Shown: positions 14,829-22,025, numbered from the stretch's first letter. The stretch: DNA of 22,239 nt from an uncultured Bacteroides sp. (GCA_900544675.1 UQVZ01000051.1:1-22239), one strand, 5' to 3'. Notes: a model not told the origin generated them from the letters alone. Made by a program: numbers and translations.

Positions 14829-16052
14829 ATGATTATGGAAATGATTTATTTGATAATCGGTCTTCTTGTAGGAGGTGTGGCTGGCTGGTTGTTCGCCTCA
14901 CGGAAGGGAGCGGCACTGGAAGCGCAACTGAAAATGCAAGAGGCACATGCCCATGAGATGATGGAGGCTGAACGCCAGCGGATGGAAGAGAAGCTGGCGG
15001 AACAGAGACGTGAGGTAGAAGAACTGCATAAACGTTCGGCACTGGAGTTTGAAACGCTTGCCGACAAGATTTTCCGTCAGCGGGCAGAGGCATTCAACCG
15101 TCAGAGTGCCGAAAGCCTGGGGGCTTTGCTGAAACCTTTCGGTGATAATCTGAAGGAATTCAAGCACCGGGTGGAAGAGGTGTACGACAAGGAGTCGAAA
15201 CAGCGTTTCTCGTTGGAAGACCGTATCAAGGAGCTGGTCCAACTGAATAAGCAAATCAGCGATGATGCCAATAACCTGACCCGTGCGCTGAAAGGCGACT
15301 CGAAGATGCAGGGAAACTGGGGCGAAATGGTATTGGAAACGATTCTGGAGAACTCGGGTCTGCACGAGGGGGAAGAGTATTTCCGCCAGACATTCTTAAA
15401 GGATGAGCAAGGAAATCCCGTATGCAATGAAGAAGGGAAACGTCTGCAGCCCGATGTGTTGGTGATGTATCCCGATAACCGCAGGGTGATTATCGACTCG
15501 AAGGTGTCGCTTACCGCCTATGCCGCTTACGTGGCAAGCGAGGACCGTGAAGAGCAGGAGCGTCTGCTCAAAGCGCACCTGGCGTCGGTACGTGCCCATA
15601 TTGACGAACTGAGCCGCAAGGATTATTCGCGTTATGACATTGCTTCGCTGGACTTCGTGATGATGTTCATCCCCAACGAACCAGCGTATGTACTTGCCCT
15701 GCAGGCAGACCCCGACTTGTGGAATTATGCCTACCGCAAGAAGGTCGTATTGATGAGTCCTACCAACTTGATAGCCGCGCTCCGTTTGGCGCTCGACTTA
15801 TGGAAACGGGAGTATCAGGAGAAAAACATTCAGGAGATTGTGCGCCGGGGTACAGCATTGTATGAAAAGCTGGTGGGATTTACCGAAACTTTCGAGCGGA
15901 TAGGAGATACACTGAAAGCCGCTTCTTCGGCTTACGATACGGCATTGGGTCAGCTTGCTGAGGGAAAAGGCAATGTCATCCGTCAGGCAGAAATGTTGAA
16001 GGAATTAGGCATTACGCCGAAAAAACAATTAAGAATGAAGAATGAAGAATGA
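14829..16052 (+). CDS. rmuC: DNA recombination protein RmuC homologue
   Basis: RmuC proteins limit DNA inversion and rearrangement and contain a nuclease-like domain. The N-terminal membrane segment (MIYLIIGLLVGGVAGWLFAS) is followed by a long coiled coil (about residues 28-95) and the RmuC domain: LKGDSKMQGNWGEMVLETIL, the restriction-enzyme-like core VIIDSKVSLTAYAAYV, and the later VVLMSPTNLIAALRLALDLW. The last seven codons and the stop are formed by the left arm of a 26-bp inverted repeat, so the C-terminal tail (LRMKNEE) is repeat-derived and probably variable between strains. Alternative starts at the third and fifth codons exist (MIMEM). Confidence 0.93.
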   Translation: MIMEMIYLIIGLLVGGVAGWLFASRKGAALEAQLKMQEAHAHEMMEAERQRMEEKLAEQRREVEELHKRSALEFETLADKIFRQRAEAFNRQSAESLGALLKPFGDNLKEFKHRVEEVYDKESKQRFSLEDRIKELVQLNKQISDDANNLTRALKGDSKMQGNWGEMVLETILENSGLHEGEEYFRQTFLKDEQGNPVCNEEGKRLQPDVLVMYPDNRRVIIDSKVSLTAYAAYVASEDREEQERLLKAHLASVRAHIDELSRKDYSRYDIASLDFVMMFIPNEPAYVLALQADPDLWNYAYRKKVVLMSPTNLIAALRLALDLWKREYQEKNIQEIVRRGTALYEKLVGFTETFERIGDTLKAASSAYDTALGQLAEGKGNVIRQAEMLKELGITPKKQLRMKNEE

Positions 16053-16095
16053 GGAATTACGTCTATATCCATTCTTCATTCTTCATTCTTAATTG
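16026..16095. terminator. 26-bp perfect inverted repeat between convergent rmuC and hisS
   Basis: The arms at 16026-16051 and 16070-16095 are fully complementary and contain repeated AAGAATG units; the spacer is 18 nt. The rmuC stop (16050-16052) lies at the end of the left arm, and the hisS stop is one base beyond the right arm. This placement suits a terminator that serves both strands. Confidence 0.8.
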
Positions 16096-16096
16096 T

Positions 16097-17464
16097 TTAG
16101 TCATTCTTTAGCTGCGCTATCAGTTCTTCCGGTGTAACCAGGGTTTGCTCGCCGGTTGCCATATTCTTGATTGTCAGCTTGCCTTCCTGCATTTCGTTTT
16201 CGCCTGCGATGGCGACAAAGGGGACGGCTTTAGCGTTGGCGTAGCTCATTTGTTTCTTCATCTTCGAGCTGTCGGGATAGATTTCGGCGGCAATGCCTGC
16301 GGCACGCACTTGGGCAAGGATGGGAAGCACATAGGCAGCTTCCGCTTCACCGAAGTTGACAAAGAGGAGTTGGGTACTTGCCGACGCGTCTTTCGGATAC
16401 AGGTCGAGTTGGTTCAATACATCGTAGATGCGGTCGGCACCGAAGGAGATACCTACGCCCGATACGCCTTCCAGTCCGAATACACCTGTCAAGTTGTCAT
16501 ATCTTCCACCTCCGCTGATGCTTCCTATTTGTACGTCGAGGGCTTTCACTTCGAAGATGGCTCCGGTGTAATAGTTCAGTCCGCGTGCCAGGGTCAGGTC
16601 GAGTTCCACCGTCGAACAGATGTCCAGTCCGTTTAGCGTATTCAGGATAAATTCACTTTCTTCCACACCTTTCATGCCGGTTTCGCTGGCTGCAAGCACT
16701 TGTTTCAGGGTATCCAGCTTCTCTTGGTTGCTTCCGCTCAACATAATGATGGGTTGCAGCTTGTCAATGGCTTCTTGCGGAATGCCTTTCGAGGCAAGTT
16801 CGGCATTGACGTTATCCAGCCCGATTTTGTCCAGCTTGTCAATCGCCACGGTGATGTCGACTATCTTGTCCGCCTCACCGATAATTTCGGCAATGCCGCT
16901 CAGGATTTTCCGGTTGTTTATCTTGATGGCCACACGGATGCCGAACTGGGTAAATACAGTGTCAATCATCTGCACCAGTTCCACTTCATTTAATAGCGAG
17001 TTGCTTCCTACCACATCGGCGTCACATTGGTAAAATTCACGGTAACGTCCCTTTTGGGGTCGGTCGGCACGCCATACGGGTTGGATTTGAAATCGTTTGA
17101 AGGGGAAAGTGATTTCGTCGCGGTGCATCACCACATAGCGGGCGAAAGGTACGGTAAGGTCGTATCGCAATCCTTTCTCGCAAAACTTGCTTGCCAGCTT
17201 GGCGGCATTCCGGCTCAGCAGTTCTTCATCGGTCAGCCCGGCGAAATAGTCGCCCGAGTTCTGTATTTTGAAAAGCAGCTTGTCGCCTTCTTCTCCGTAT
17301 TTGCCCATCAGCGTCGACAGGTTTTCCATGGCAGGTGTTTCTATCTGTTGGAATCCGTAGCTTCGGAATGCTTGGCGGATGGTGTCGAATATATAGTTGC
17401 GTTTCGCCATTTCGACGGGCGAAAAGTCTCTGGTTCCTTTCGGAATGCCTGGTTTTGTTGCCAT
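16097..17464 (-). CDS. hisS: Histidine-tRNA ligase
   Basis: HisS charges tRNA-His in the cytosol. The class II motifs are clear: motif 1 region GIPKGTRDFSPVEMAKRNYI to FQQIETPAME near the N-terminus, motif 2 in VWRADRPQKGRYREFYQCDA, the histidine-specific GLNYYTGAIFEV, and motif 3 GVGISFGADRIYDVL. The C-terminal anticodon-binding domain (about residues 360-455) follows with LLFVNFGEAEAAYVLPILAQ. At 455 residues it is the length expected for Bacteroidetes. It is downstream of the metallopeptidase gene on the same strand, separated by a hairpin. A possible -7 element TATTTTTG lies 30 bp upstream (complement of 17494-17501) but without a good -33. Confidence 0.97.
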   Translation of the reverse strand: MATKPGIPKGTRDFSPVEMAKRNYIFDTIRQAFRSYGFQQIETPAMENLSTLMGKYGEEGDKLLFKIQNSGDYFAGLTDEELLSRNAAKLASKFCEKGLRYDLTVPFARYVVMHRDEITFPFKRFQIQPVWRADRPQKGRYREFYQCDADVVGSNSLLNEVELVQMIDTVFTQFGIRVAIKINNRKILSGIAEIIGEADKIVDITVAIDKLDKIGLDNVNAELASKGIPQEAIDKLQPIIMLSGSNQEKLDTLKQVLAASETGMKGVEESEFILNTLNGLDICSTVELDLTLARGLNYYTGAIFEVKALDVQIGSISGGGRYDNLTGVFGLEGVSGVGISFGADRIYDVLNQLDLYPKDASASTQLLFVNFGEAEAAYVLPILAQVRAAGIAAEIYPDSSKMKKQMSYANAKAVPFVAIAGENEMQEGKLTIKNMATGEQTLVTPEELIAQLKND

Positions 17465-17515
17465 AATAGAATCGGTTTAAAATTTATTGGACACAAAAAT
17501 ACGGGATTTTTTGAA

Positions 17516-17563
17516 TACGGAAGCATAAAGGCACAGGGTTTTTTATGCCTTTATGCTTCCGTA
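17516..17563. terminator. 18-bp perfect inverted repeat upstream of hisS
   Basis: The arms at 17516-17533 (TACGGAAGCATAAAGGCA) and 17546-17563 are perfectly complementary with a 12-nt loop. It lies between the metallopeptidase gene and hisS. It probably ends the upstream transcript, though no T-run follows on the minus strand. Confidence 0.6.
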
Positions 17564-17661
17564 CAAGGTGAAGTGGATACGTATGTCTTAGAAAAAATAG
17601 CTGATTATCAAGCGGATGAAATGCTGCGCCTTTGTGCCTCTGCGTTCGAACAATAGCCTGA

Positions 17662-18339
17662 TTACTCGCGTCGGTTGGTGAAAATCAGGATGTAGTAAAC
17701 CAGTGTGGCAAGCGAGCCGAGTGCGGCTACTACATAGGTATAGGCGGCTGATTTCAACGCGTCGAAGGCTTGCGGTTGGTTGTAAGCGTTGGTTACGCCG
17801 GCTCCTCTTAACCAGACCAGTGCTCTGCGGCTGGCGTCAATCTCTACCGGAAGGGTGATAAAGCTGAACAGGGTCGTCATCGCAAAGAGACAGATGCCGA
17901 TAAGCATCAGCTGAGGGAATGTGTTGATGAGGAACATACCTGCCAGCAATACCCATTGTACGATAGAAGAGGAGAACTGCACTACGGGAACCAATGCCGA
18001 ACGCATCTGCAAGGGGGCATAGGCACGGGCGTGCTGAACGGCGTGCCCGCATTCGTGAGCGGCTACGGCCGCTGCGGCTATGCTGCATGTGTTATAGACT
18101 CCCTCGCTCAGATTGACGGTCTTGTTGGCAGGGTTATAATGGTCGGTAAGCATACCCGGCGTGCTGGTTACGCGCACATCATAGATACCATTGTCGCGTA
18201 GCATCTTTTCGGCGATGTCCTTTCCGGTCATCCCGTTGGAGAGTGCTATACGCGAATACTTGTCGAACTTTCTTTTCAGGTTGGCTTGCACCCAGTAACT
18301 GACTAGGGCGATGCCGATAAACAAAATCCAATACATCAT
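17662..18339 (-). CDS. Membrane-bound neutral zinc metallopeptidase (YugP-like)
   Basis: The protein has the zinc-protease HExxH motif in AAHECGHAVQHA (about residues 93-104). Family members of about 225-230 residues have an N-terminal membrane anchor (here MMYWILFIGIALVSYW) and two or three membrane segments after the motif (WVLLAGMFLINTFPQLMLIG, LFAMTTLFSFITLP, and the C-terminal AALGSLATLVYYILIF). LTDHYNPANKTVNLSEGVY just before the active site is a strong family marker. Substrates are unknown. It is upstream of hisS on the same strand. Confidence 0.9.
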   Translation of the reverse strand: MMYWILFIGIALVSYWVQANLKRKFDKYSRIALSNGMTGKDIAEKMLRDNGIYDVRVTSTPGMLTDHYNPANKTVNLSEGVYNTCSIAAAAVAAHECGHAVQHARAYAPLQMRSALVPVVQFSSSIVQWVLLAGMFLINTFPQLMLIGICLFAMTTLFSFITLPVEIDASRRALVWLRGAGVTNAYNQPQAFDALKSAAYTYVVAALGSLATLVYYILIFTNRRE

Positions 18340-18501
18340 AATTCAAGTAACTGTTTTCTTTTAATACAAGGTTATTATCGGATAATCTGCAAATACTTTG
18401 CCAAATGTAAGGAAAAAACCAAAAACAATCAATCTGTCAGGCGTTTATTGAGGATTATTAAGGCTGGTAAGAAAGATATTTGTACTTTTTTTAAAGAATC
18501 C
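18340..18501. other. Intergenic stretch before the tRNA promoter
   Basis: This AT-rich space separates the leftward metallopeptidase gene from the rightward tRNA. I see no gene. A weak TAACCTTG on the minus strand could be the metallopeptidase -7 box (one mismatch). Confidence 0.4.
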
Positions 18502-18532
18502 TTTGCAGATTCGGAAAAAACATCTACTTTTG
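18502..18532 (+). promoter_or_regulatory. Bacteroides-type promoter for tRNA-Lys
   Basis: TTTG (18502-18505), a 19-bp spacer and TACTTTTG (18525-18532) match the consensus exactly. The tRNA begins 36 bp beyond the -7 box, leaving a leader of about 30 nt. Confidence 0.85.
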
Positions 18533-18567
18533 CACTCGCAATCAGGAAATGATGGCGATACAGGTTT

Positions 18568-18640
18568 GATTCGCTAGCTCAGCAGGTAGAGCACAACACT
18601 TTTAATGTTGGGGTCTTGGGTTCGAGCCCCAAGCGGATCA
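18568..18640 (+). tRNA. tRNA-Lys (anticodon TTT)
   Basis: All arms fold. The acceptor GATTCGC pairs with GCGGATC with one G-T pair, the anticodon stem CAACA/TGTTG encloses the loop CTTTTAA with anticodon TTT, and the T arm TTGGG/CCCAA holds the TTCGAGC loop. The discriminator base is A and the CCA end is not encoded. The gene is followed by a terminator and then an integrase, so it is the probable integration target of the element to the right. Confidence 0.96.
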
Positions 18641-18678
18641 CTGAGGAGAAAAGACAAGCTCCTGACAAACAAAGACAA

Positions 18679-18712
18679 AGCTCTCTAATCCAACAGATTA
18701 GGGGGCTTTTTT
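18679..18712 (+). terminator. Rho-independent terminator after tRNA-Lys
   Basis: AGCTCTCTAATC (18679-18690) pairs with GATTAGGGGGCT (18696-18707) using two G-T pairs; the loop is CAACA and six T residues include the stem end. It is a textbook intrinsic terminator 39 bp beyond the tRNA. Confidence 0.85.
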
Positions 18713-18774
18713 CTTACCCTGTGGCGACAGGGAAATGACCTTAAAAAGCCACCCTATGAAGATTATTCGTTACT

Positions 18775-18817
18775 AAATCGTTACGGTTTTCCGTTACGAT
18801 AAAAACCGTAACGATTT
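18775..18817. repeat. 16-bp perfect inverted repeat with CGTTACG motif
   Basis: AAATCGTTACGGTTTT (18775-18790) is complementary to 18802-18817. The 11-nt spacer contains another CGTTACG (18792-18798). The same motif recurs at 18905-18911, next to the integrase start codon. Candidate arm-type integrase sites or operator for the integrase gene. Confidence 0.65.
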
Positions 18818-18885
18818 TGATGCTAAGTCATTCATTTGTCGAATATTGGCACTCGAATGTCGCCGTAATTTTGGATGTGGAAAAT

Positions 18886-18893
18886 TACTTTTG
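18886..18893 (+). promoter_or_regulatory. Possible -7 element for the integrase gene
   Basis: TACTTTTG matches TAnnTTTG 22 bp before the integrase start codon. No clear -33 TTTG is present at the proper distance. A second candidate is TAATTTTG at 18866-18873. A CGTTACG site falls between this box and the ATG, a repressor-like position. Confidence 0.45.
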
Positions 18894-18914
18894 CAAACTA
18901 AAAACGTTACGGTT

Positions 18915-20174
18915 ATGAAATCGACATTCAAGATTCTCTTTTATCTAAAGAAGAACGAACCGAAGAAAAACGGTCATGTGGTTATTATGGTACGCATCAC
19001 GGTGGATGGCGACCAAGTGCAGTTCAGCAGCAAGCTGGATGTTCATCCCGACAATTGGGATACGAAACTCGGACGGGCAGTTGTCAATAAACAGAGTGCG
19101 GAGAAAAAAGAAAACCTCAGGGTATCCTCACTGAACAAGACTCTCGATGAAATCCGGGCGGCTATCACCATGCACTACACACGCATGATGAATACCGATG
19201 GCTATGCCCTGCCCGAAAGAATCCGCAATGCCTTTTTGGGGTTGGAGGAAAAGGACAAGACGCTGATAAGCTACTTCACCCAACACAATGAGCAGTATGC
19301 CAAAAAGGTTGGCAAGACCGCCACGCAAAAGACCTACTCGCGTTATGAGCTGACCAAGCAGCGGATGATAGAGTTCCTGAAAAGCGAATATAACATTTCG
19401 GATATTCCTATCAAGGAAATCACGGTTACCCACATTGAGAATTTCTACCTTTATTTAAGGGAACAATGCGAGGTGAGCAACAATACGGCCATGAAGTTCG
19501 TGCAGCGTTTCCATACGATTCTGTTGTTCGCGCAGAAAAGCGGCCTGTCTTTTCTTGACCCGTTCAACAATTTCCGCTTCAACTTCGACAAGACCGACCG
19601 GGGCTATCTGACGCAGGAGGAAATAGATACGATTTACCACAAGGAGTTCCAATCGAAACGCTTGGAACAGGTACGCGACGCCTTCATCTTCAGTTGTTAT
19701 ACCGGTTTGCCATATTGCGACATCTATACGCTGACCGCTGAAGACATCCAAATCGGGGTGGACGGCAAGAAGTGGATTATGAAGGACAGGGGAAAGACCG
19801 GAGTGGAATCGCTTATCCCCTTGCTGCCTATCCCGTTGGAAATACTTGCCAAATACGAAGGCAAGACAAAAAACGGCAAACTTCTGCCGGTCATCAGCAA
19901 CCAGAAGATGAACGAATATTTGGCGGAAATTGCAGCTATCTGTCAGATAAACAAGCGGATAACCTACCATCTTGCGCGACATTCGTTCGCGACCGAAATT
20001 TGCCTTACCAAAGGTGTGCCCATTGAAAGCGTATCAAAAATGCTTGGCCATACCAATATCCAGACCACGCAAATCTATGCCCGTGTTGTGGACCGGAAAT
20101 TGAGCCATGATATGAACGTGCTGGAACGCAAATTAAGGACAGCTCAGAATGGTTCTTCGCAGAAAGCCGGTTAA
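18915..20174 (+). CDS. Tyrosine recombinase (integrase) of a Bacteroidetes mobile element
   Basis: The enzyme would integrate and excise the element at tRNA-Lys. The N-terminus (KILFYLKKNEPKKNGHVVIM, about residues 5-90) is an arm-type DNA-binding domain, residues about 110-215 a SAM-like core-binding domain, and 220-419 the catalytic domain. Catalytic residues seen are Lys294, His352-Arg355 (HLAR), His379 (GHT) and Tyr388 (IYARV). The first arginine is replaced by Pro266 (TGLPYCDI); the CTnDOT integrase also lacks this arginine, so activity is still expected. I choose ATG at 18915: the frame extends upstream to a TTG at 18846, but the extension covers the promoter and repeat sites and is not protein-like. 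It is 274 bp from the tRNA end. Confidence 0.93.
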   Translation: MKSTFKILFYLKKNEPKKNGHVVIMVRITVDGDQVQFSSKLDVHPDNWDTKLGRAVVNKQSAEKKENLRVSSLNKTLDEIRAAITMHYTRMMNTDGYALPERIRNAFLGLEEKDKTLISYFTQHNEQYAKKVGKTATQKTYSRYELTKQRMIEFLKSEYNISDIPIKEITVTHIENFYLYLREQCEVSNNTAMKFVQRFHTILLFAQKSGLSFLDPFNNFRFNFDKTDRGYLTQEEIDTIYHKEFQSKRLEQVRDAFIFSCYTGLPYCDIYTLTAEDIQIGVDGKKWIMKDRGKTGVESLIPLLPIPLEILAKYEGKTKNGKLLPVISNQKMNEYLAEIAAICQINKRITYHLARHSFATEICLTKGVPIESVSKMLGHTNIQTTQIYARVVDRKLSHDMNVLERKLRTAQNGSSQKAG

Positions 20175-20188
20175 AATTAGTACATTTG
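20156..20188 (+). promoter_or_regulatory. Probable promoter of the RhuM-like gene
   Basis: TTCG (20156-20159), a 21-bp spacer and TACATTTG (20181-20188) resemble the Bacteroides consensus with one mismatch in the -33 box. It overlaps the end of the integrase gene; the RhuM-like start is 26 bp beyond. Confidence 0.5.
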
Positions 20189-20213
20189 TCCCACCAATTA
20201 AACCGATACCCCT

Positions 20214-20627
20214 ATGCTACACAGAGGAAACATCACCATCACCGGGTTGGAGGACATCAACCGCCACCCCACGGTCAGCGTCAGGCTGGAGAACGGAAAC
20301 GTATGGCTCACCAAACACGAGCTTGCCCGCCTGTTCGGAGTGTTCATCCAGACGATAGACGCCAATATGCGCTCCATCTTCAAGTCGCGCATCCTGAACG
20401 AGGGCGAGGCGACCATCACGGAAAAGCAAGATAAGCGATACGTTACTTACTACAATCTGGAGGCAGTCATCTTCCTCAGCTTCCGCATCAACACCTATTG
20501 CACGAAGCTGTTCCGCGAATGGGTGCTCAACTCCCTGTGCGAGTACAAGCGGCTGAAGGAGAAACAGCCCGAAGTCCTTGTCGTGTTCAACGCTTCGGAC
20601 AACCAGACCTTTATCTCGTATAACTGA
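20214..20627 (+). CDS. Short RhuM-like (KilA/antirepressor-type) protein
   Basis: The 137 residues contain a segment resembling the DNA-binding core of RhuM family proteins: VSVRLENGNVWLTKHELARL followed by FGVFIQTIDANMRSIF, then YYNLEAVIFLSFRINTYCTK and LFREWVLNSL. RhuM was named from a Salmonella pathogenicity island; relatives are common on phages, plasmids and conjugative transposons. Full-size RhuM is more than twice as long, so this is a stand-alone N-terminal version rather than an obvious truncation, as it has its own promoter and terminator. LTKHELARLFGVFIQTIDAN looks like a helix-turn-helix, so DNA binding is plausible. The role is unknown; control of the element is one option. Confidence 0.6.
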   Translation: MLHRGNITITGLEDINRHPTVSVRLENGNVWLTKHELARLFGVFIQTIDANMRSIFKSRILNEGEATITEKQDKRYVTYYNLEAVIFLSFRINTYCTKLFREWVLNSLCEYKRLKEKQPEVLVVFNASDNQTFISYN

Positions 20628-20647
20628 AATCCCCTGAATCCCGCAAA

Positions 20648-20689
20648 AAACGAGCCTTGTCCATAAAATAAGCCGGGCAAGGCTCGTTT
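20648..20689 (+). terminator. Terminator after the RhuM-like gene
   Basis: AAACGAGCCTTG (20648-20659) pairs perfectly with CAAGGCTCGTTT (20678-20689), and the stem extends inward by three pairs with one G-T. The A-run before and T-run after suit a bidirectional intrinsic terminator. It ends 18 bp before the next -7 box. Confidence 0.8.
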
Positions 20690-20706
20690 CGTATTCTCCA
20701 AATCCT

Positions 20707-20714
20707 TATCTTTG
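20707..20714 (+). promoter_or_regulatory. -7 element for the phosphoribosyltransferase-domain gene
   Basis: TATCTTTG is an exact TAnnTTTG match 19 bp before the start codon. The -33 region falls in the terminator stem and has no clear TTTG. Because a terminator precedes it, the gene should have its own promoter. Confidence 0.5.
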
Positions 20715-20733
20715 GGCAGAAAAAGCCCCAAAG

Positions 20734-21651
20734 ATGATAGAAGACCTCCACATATCCGTTCCCCTCAATGAAGTACCCGAAGCCCAGGTTGGCAACTACT
20801 TCATCCTCTCCGAGATGCCCGGCGAGTTCCTGATAATCCAGAAGCCCGACAACATGTTTTATTTTCTGTGCAGCCGGGAGTGCGACATCGTGCGGATATG
20901 CGAGTCCTTCGACTGGTACATCGTATCGAAGGACGCTTTCAACGACCGCCTGAGCATCGGCATCGGTCTGGCCGACAAGGAGAGCATCGACGGCGAGGTC
21001 TATCGCGTGCAGGACGAAGCCACGCTTTCCCTTTGGCGCGACATCCTCCGCTTCACCTTCGACAGCGATTTCGTGCGCCAGTTCTTCCCCTACAACACCC
21101 GTTTCAAGGGCAAGATGCGCATCGACGGCGCATTGTGCTTCTACATCCATGACTATTACCCCACGCGCTGCAAGGGCATTGCCGTGGAAGACCGCAAGAC
21201 CAGCAATTTGGTCTTCCGCTTCAAGGAAGGACAGCAGGCGGCTCTCGTCGCCAAAATCTTCTCCCTCTGCATCGCCCGTATGCCTTTCTACAAGGAAAAG
21301 GCGGCCAATGCCGTGCTTATCCCCATCCCGGCAGCCACCCGTGAGCGCAACGCCGCCCGTTTCGCCCGGTTTTGCAGCCTCCTTTCGCATCGCCTGAAAA
21401 TCACCGATGGCTTCCGTGCCACATGGATAAGGGAAGACCGTGAGCAGATGAAAGGTACTCACGGCCTCGATAAGCTCTCCAACCTTATTTTCCATCCCGT
21501 CTATTTTCAGGGACGCGATGTCTTTCTTGTGGATGACATCGTGTCCACCGGCGAGAACTTCACGCAGATGAAACGTAGGCTGATGCAGCTTGGAGCCAAC
21601 TCCGTTACCGGCCTGTTCTTGGGACGGACGGTGAAAACGGGGAAAGAATAA
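20734..21651 (+). CDS. Unrecognised N-terminal region fused to a ComF-like phosphoribosyltransferase domain
   Basis: Residues about 185-300 look like a type I phosphoribosyltransferase: LIPIPAATRERNAARF resembles the start of ComF-type domains and VFLVDDIVSTGENF (Asp267-Asp268) is the PRPP-binding loop, with GANSVTGLFLGRTV after it. ComF-type proteins are linked to DNA uptake, but this one lacks the zinc-ribbon N-terminus of ComF. Instead, residues 1-185 form a domain I do not recognise: acidic, with no membrane segments and aromatic-rich runs (FYFLCSRECDIVRICESFDW; FFPYNTRFKGKMRIDGALCF). The codons are visibly richer in G and C at third positions than the housekeeping genes. It sits on the element with its own promoter. 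Catalysis is not certain; some members are regulators. Confidence 0.72.
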   Translation: MIEDLHISVPLNEVPEAQVGNYFILSEMPGEFLIIQKPDNMFYFLCSRECDIVRICESFDWYIVSKDAFNDRLSIGIGLADKESIDGEVYRVQDEATLSLWRDILRFTFDSDFVRQFFPYNTRFKGKMRIDGALCFYIHDYYPTRCKGIAVEDRKTSNLVFRFKEGQQAALVAKIFSLCIARMPFYKEKAANAVLIPIPAATRERNAARFARFCSLLSHRLKITDGFRATWIREDREQMKGTHGLDKLSNLIFHPVYFQGRDVFLVDDIVSTGENFTQMKRRLMQLGANSVTGLFLGRTVKTGKE

Positions 21652-21667
21652 AAGGAACATTTCACAG

Positions 21668-21723
21668 AGTCGGACAACCCAAAGTTCTGAGTTGGGCAAC
21701 TCACGGAAACGGGTTGGGCGACT
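21668..21723. repeat. Hairpin region between convergent element genes
   Basis: AGTCGGACAACCC (21668-21680) pairs with GGGTTGGGCGACT (21711-21723) at 11 of 13 positions. A third related copy (GTTGGGCAACT at 21691-21701) can form a competing smaller hairpin with CCCAA at about 21678-21682. It likely ends transcription from both sides. Confidence 0.55.
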
Positions 21724-21749
21724 TGCGTGGGATAATCCCGCCCCGCCCG

Positions 21750-22025
21750 TTATTGCACGTTGCCGCCTTCGAGGGCGGAGTCGAAAGCACTATAATGGTC
21801 ATCGTCATGCACGCTCAATGCCGCCACGAGGCTGTTCAACGTGCGCACGGCATCCAGCCGTTGTTCTGGCGAGCATTCCTCCGGATGGCTCAATACATCA
21901 ATGGCGCAGGTCAGATGCGCCTTTGTCTGCTGCAAGGTGGACACATCTTGAATGGGAAACAGGTAGAAAAGTCCTTCATCGGAAGAACGGACGATGCCCT
22001 TCAGGGCGGTAGCTTGTAATTCCAT
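21750..22025 (-). CDS. Element-borne 91-residue protein, unknown function
   Basis: The protein starts MELQATALKGIVRSSDEGLF and has a moderately acidic, mainly helical composition (LQQTKAHLTCAIDVLSHPEE, then SPEQRLDAVRTLNSLVAAL) and an acidic, histidine-containing end (HDDDHYSAFDSALEGG). There is no signal peptide or membrane segment, and no cysteine pair or other metal site is obvious. I do not recognise it; small proteins of this type are frequent in Bacteroides conjugative elements. The minus-strand frame is preferred over two overlapping plus-strand frames because it has an ATG start facing a non-coding regulatory region and protein-like composition. Its upstream region is the nested inverted-repeat structure, through which its transcript would run. 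Confidence 0.6.
   Translation of the reverse strand: MELQATALKGIVRSSDEGLFYLFPIQDVSTLQQTKAHLTCAIDVLSHPEECSPEQRLDAVRTLNSLVAALSVHDDDHYSAFDSALEGGNVQ

Noticed and set aside
18846..18914. TTG start for the integrase
   Set aside because: The extension covers candidate promoter boxes and a CGTTACG site, and the family begins near MKSTFKILFYLKK.
19701..19720. Integrase as an inactive pseudogene because of the lost arginine
   Set aside because: The frame is intact and the CTnDOT integrase lacks the same arginine yet works.
21692..22019. Two plus-strand frames of about 100 codons
   Set aside because: They overlap the better minus-strand 91-codon gene, are rich in Arg, His and Pro in one case, and begin in the hairpin region.
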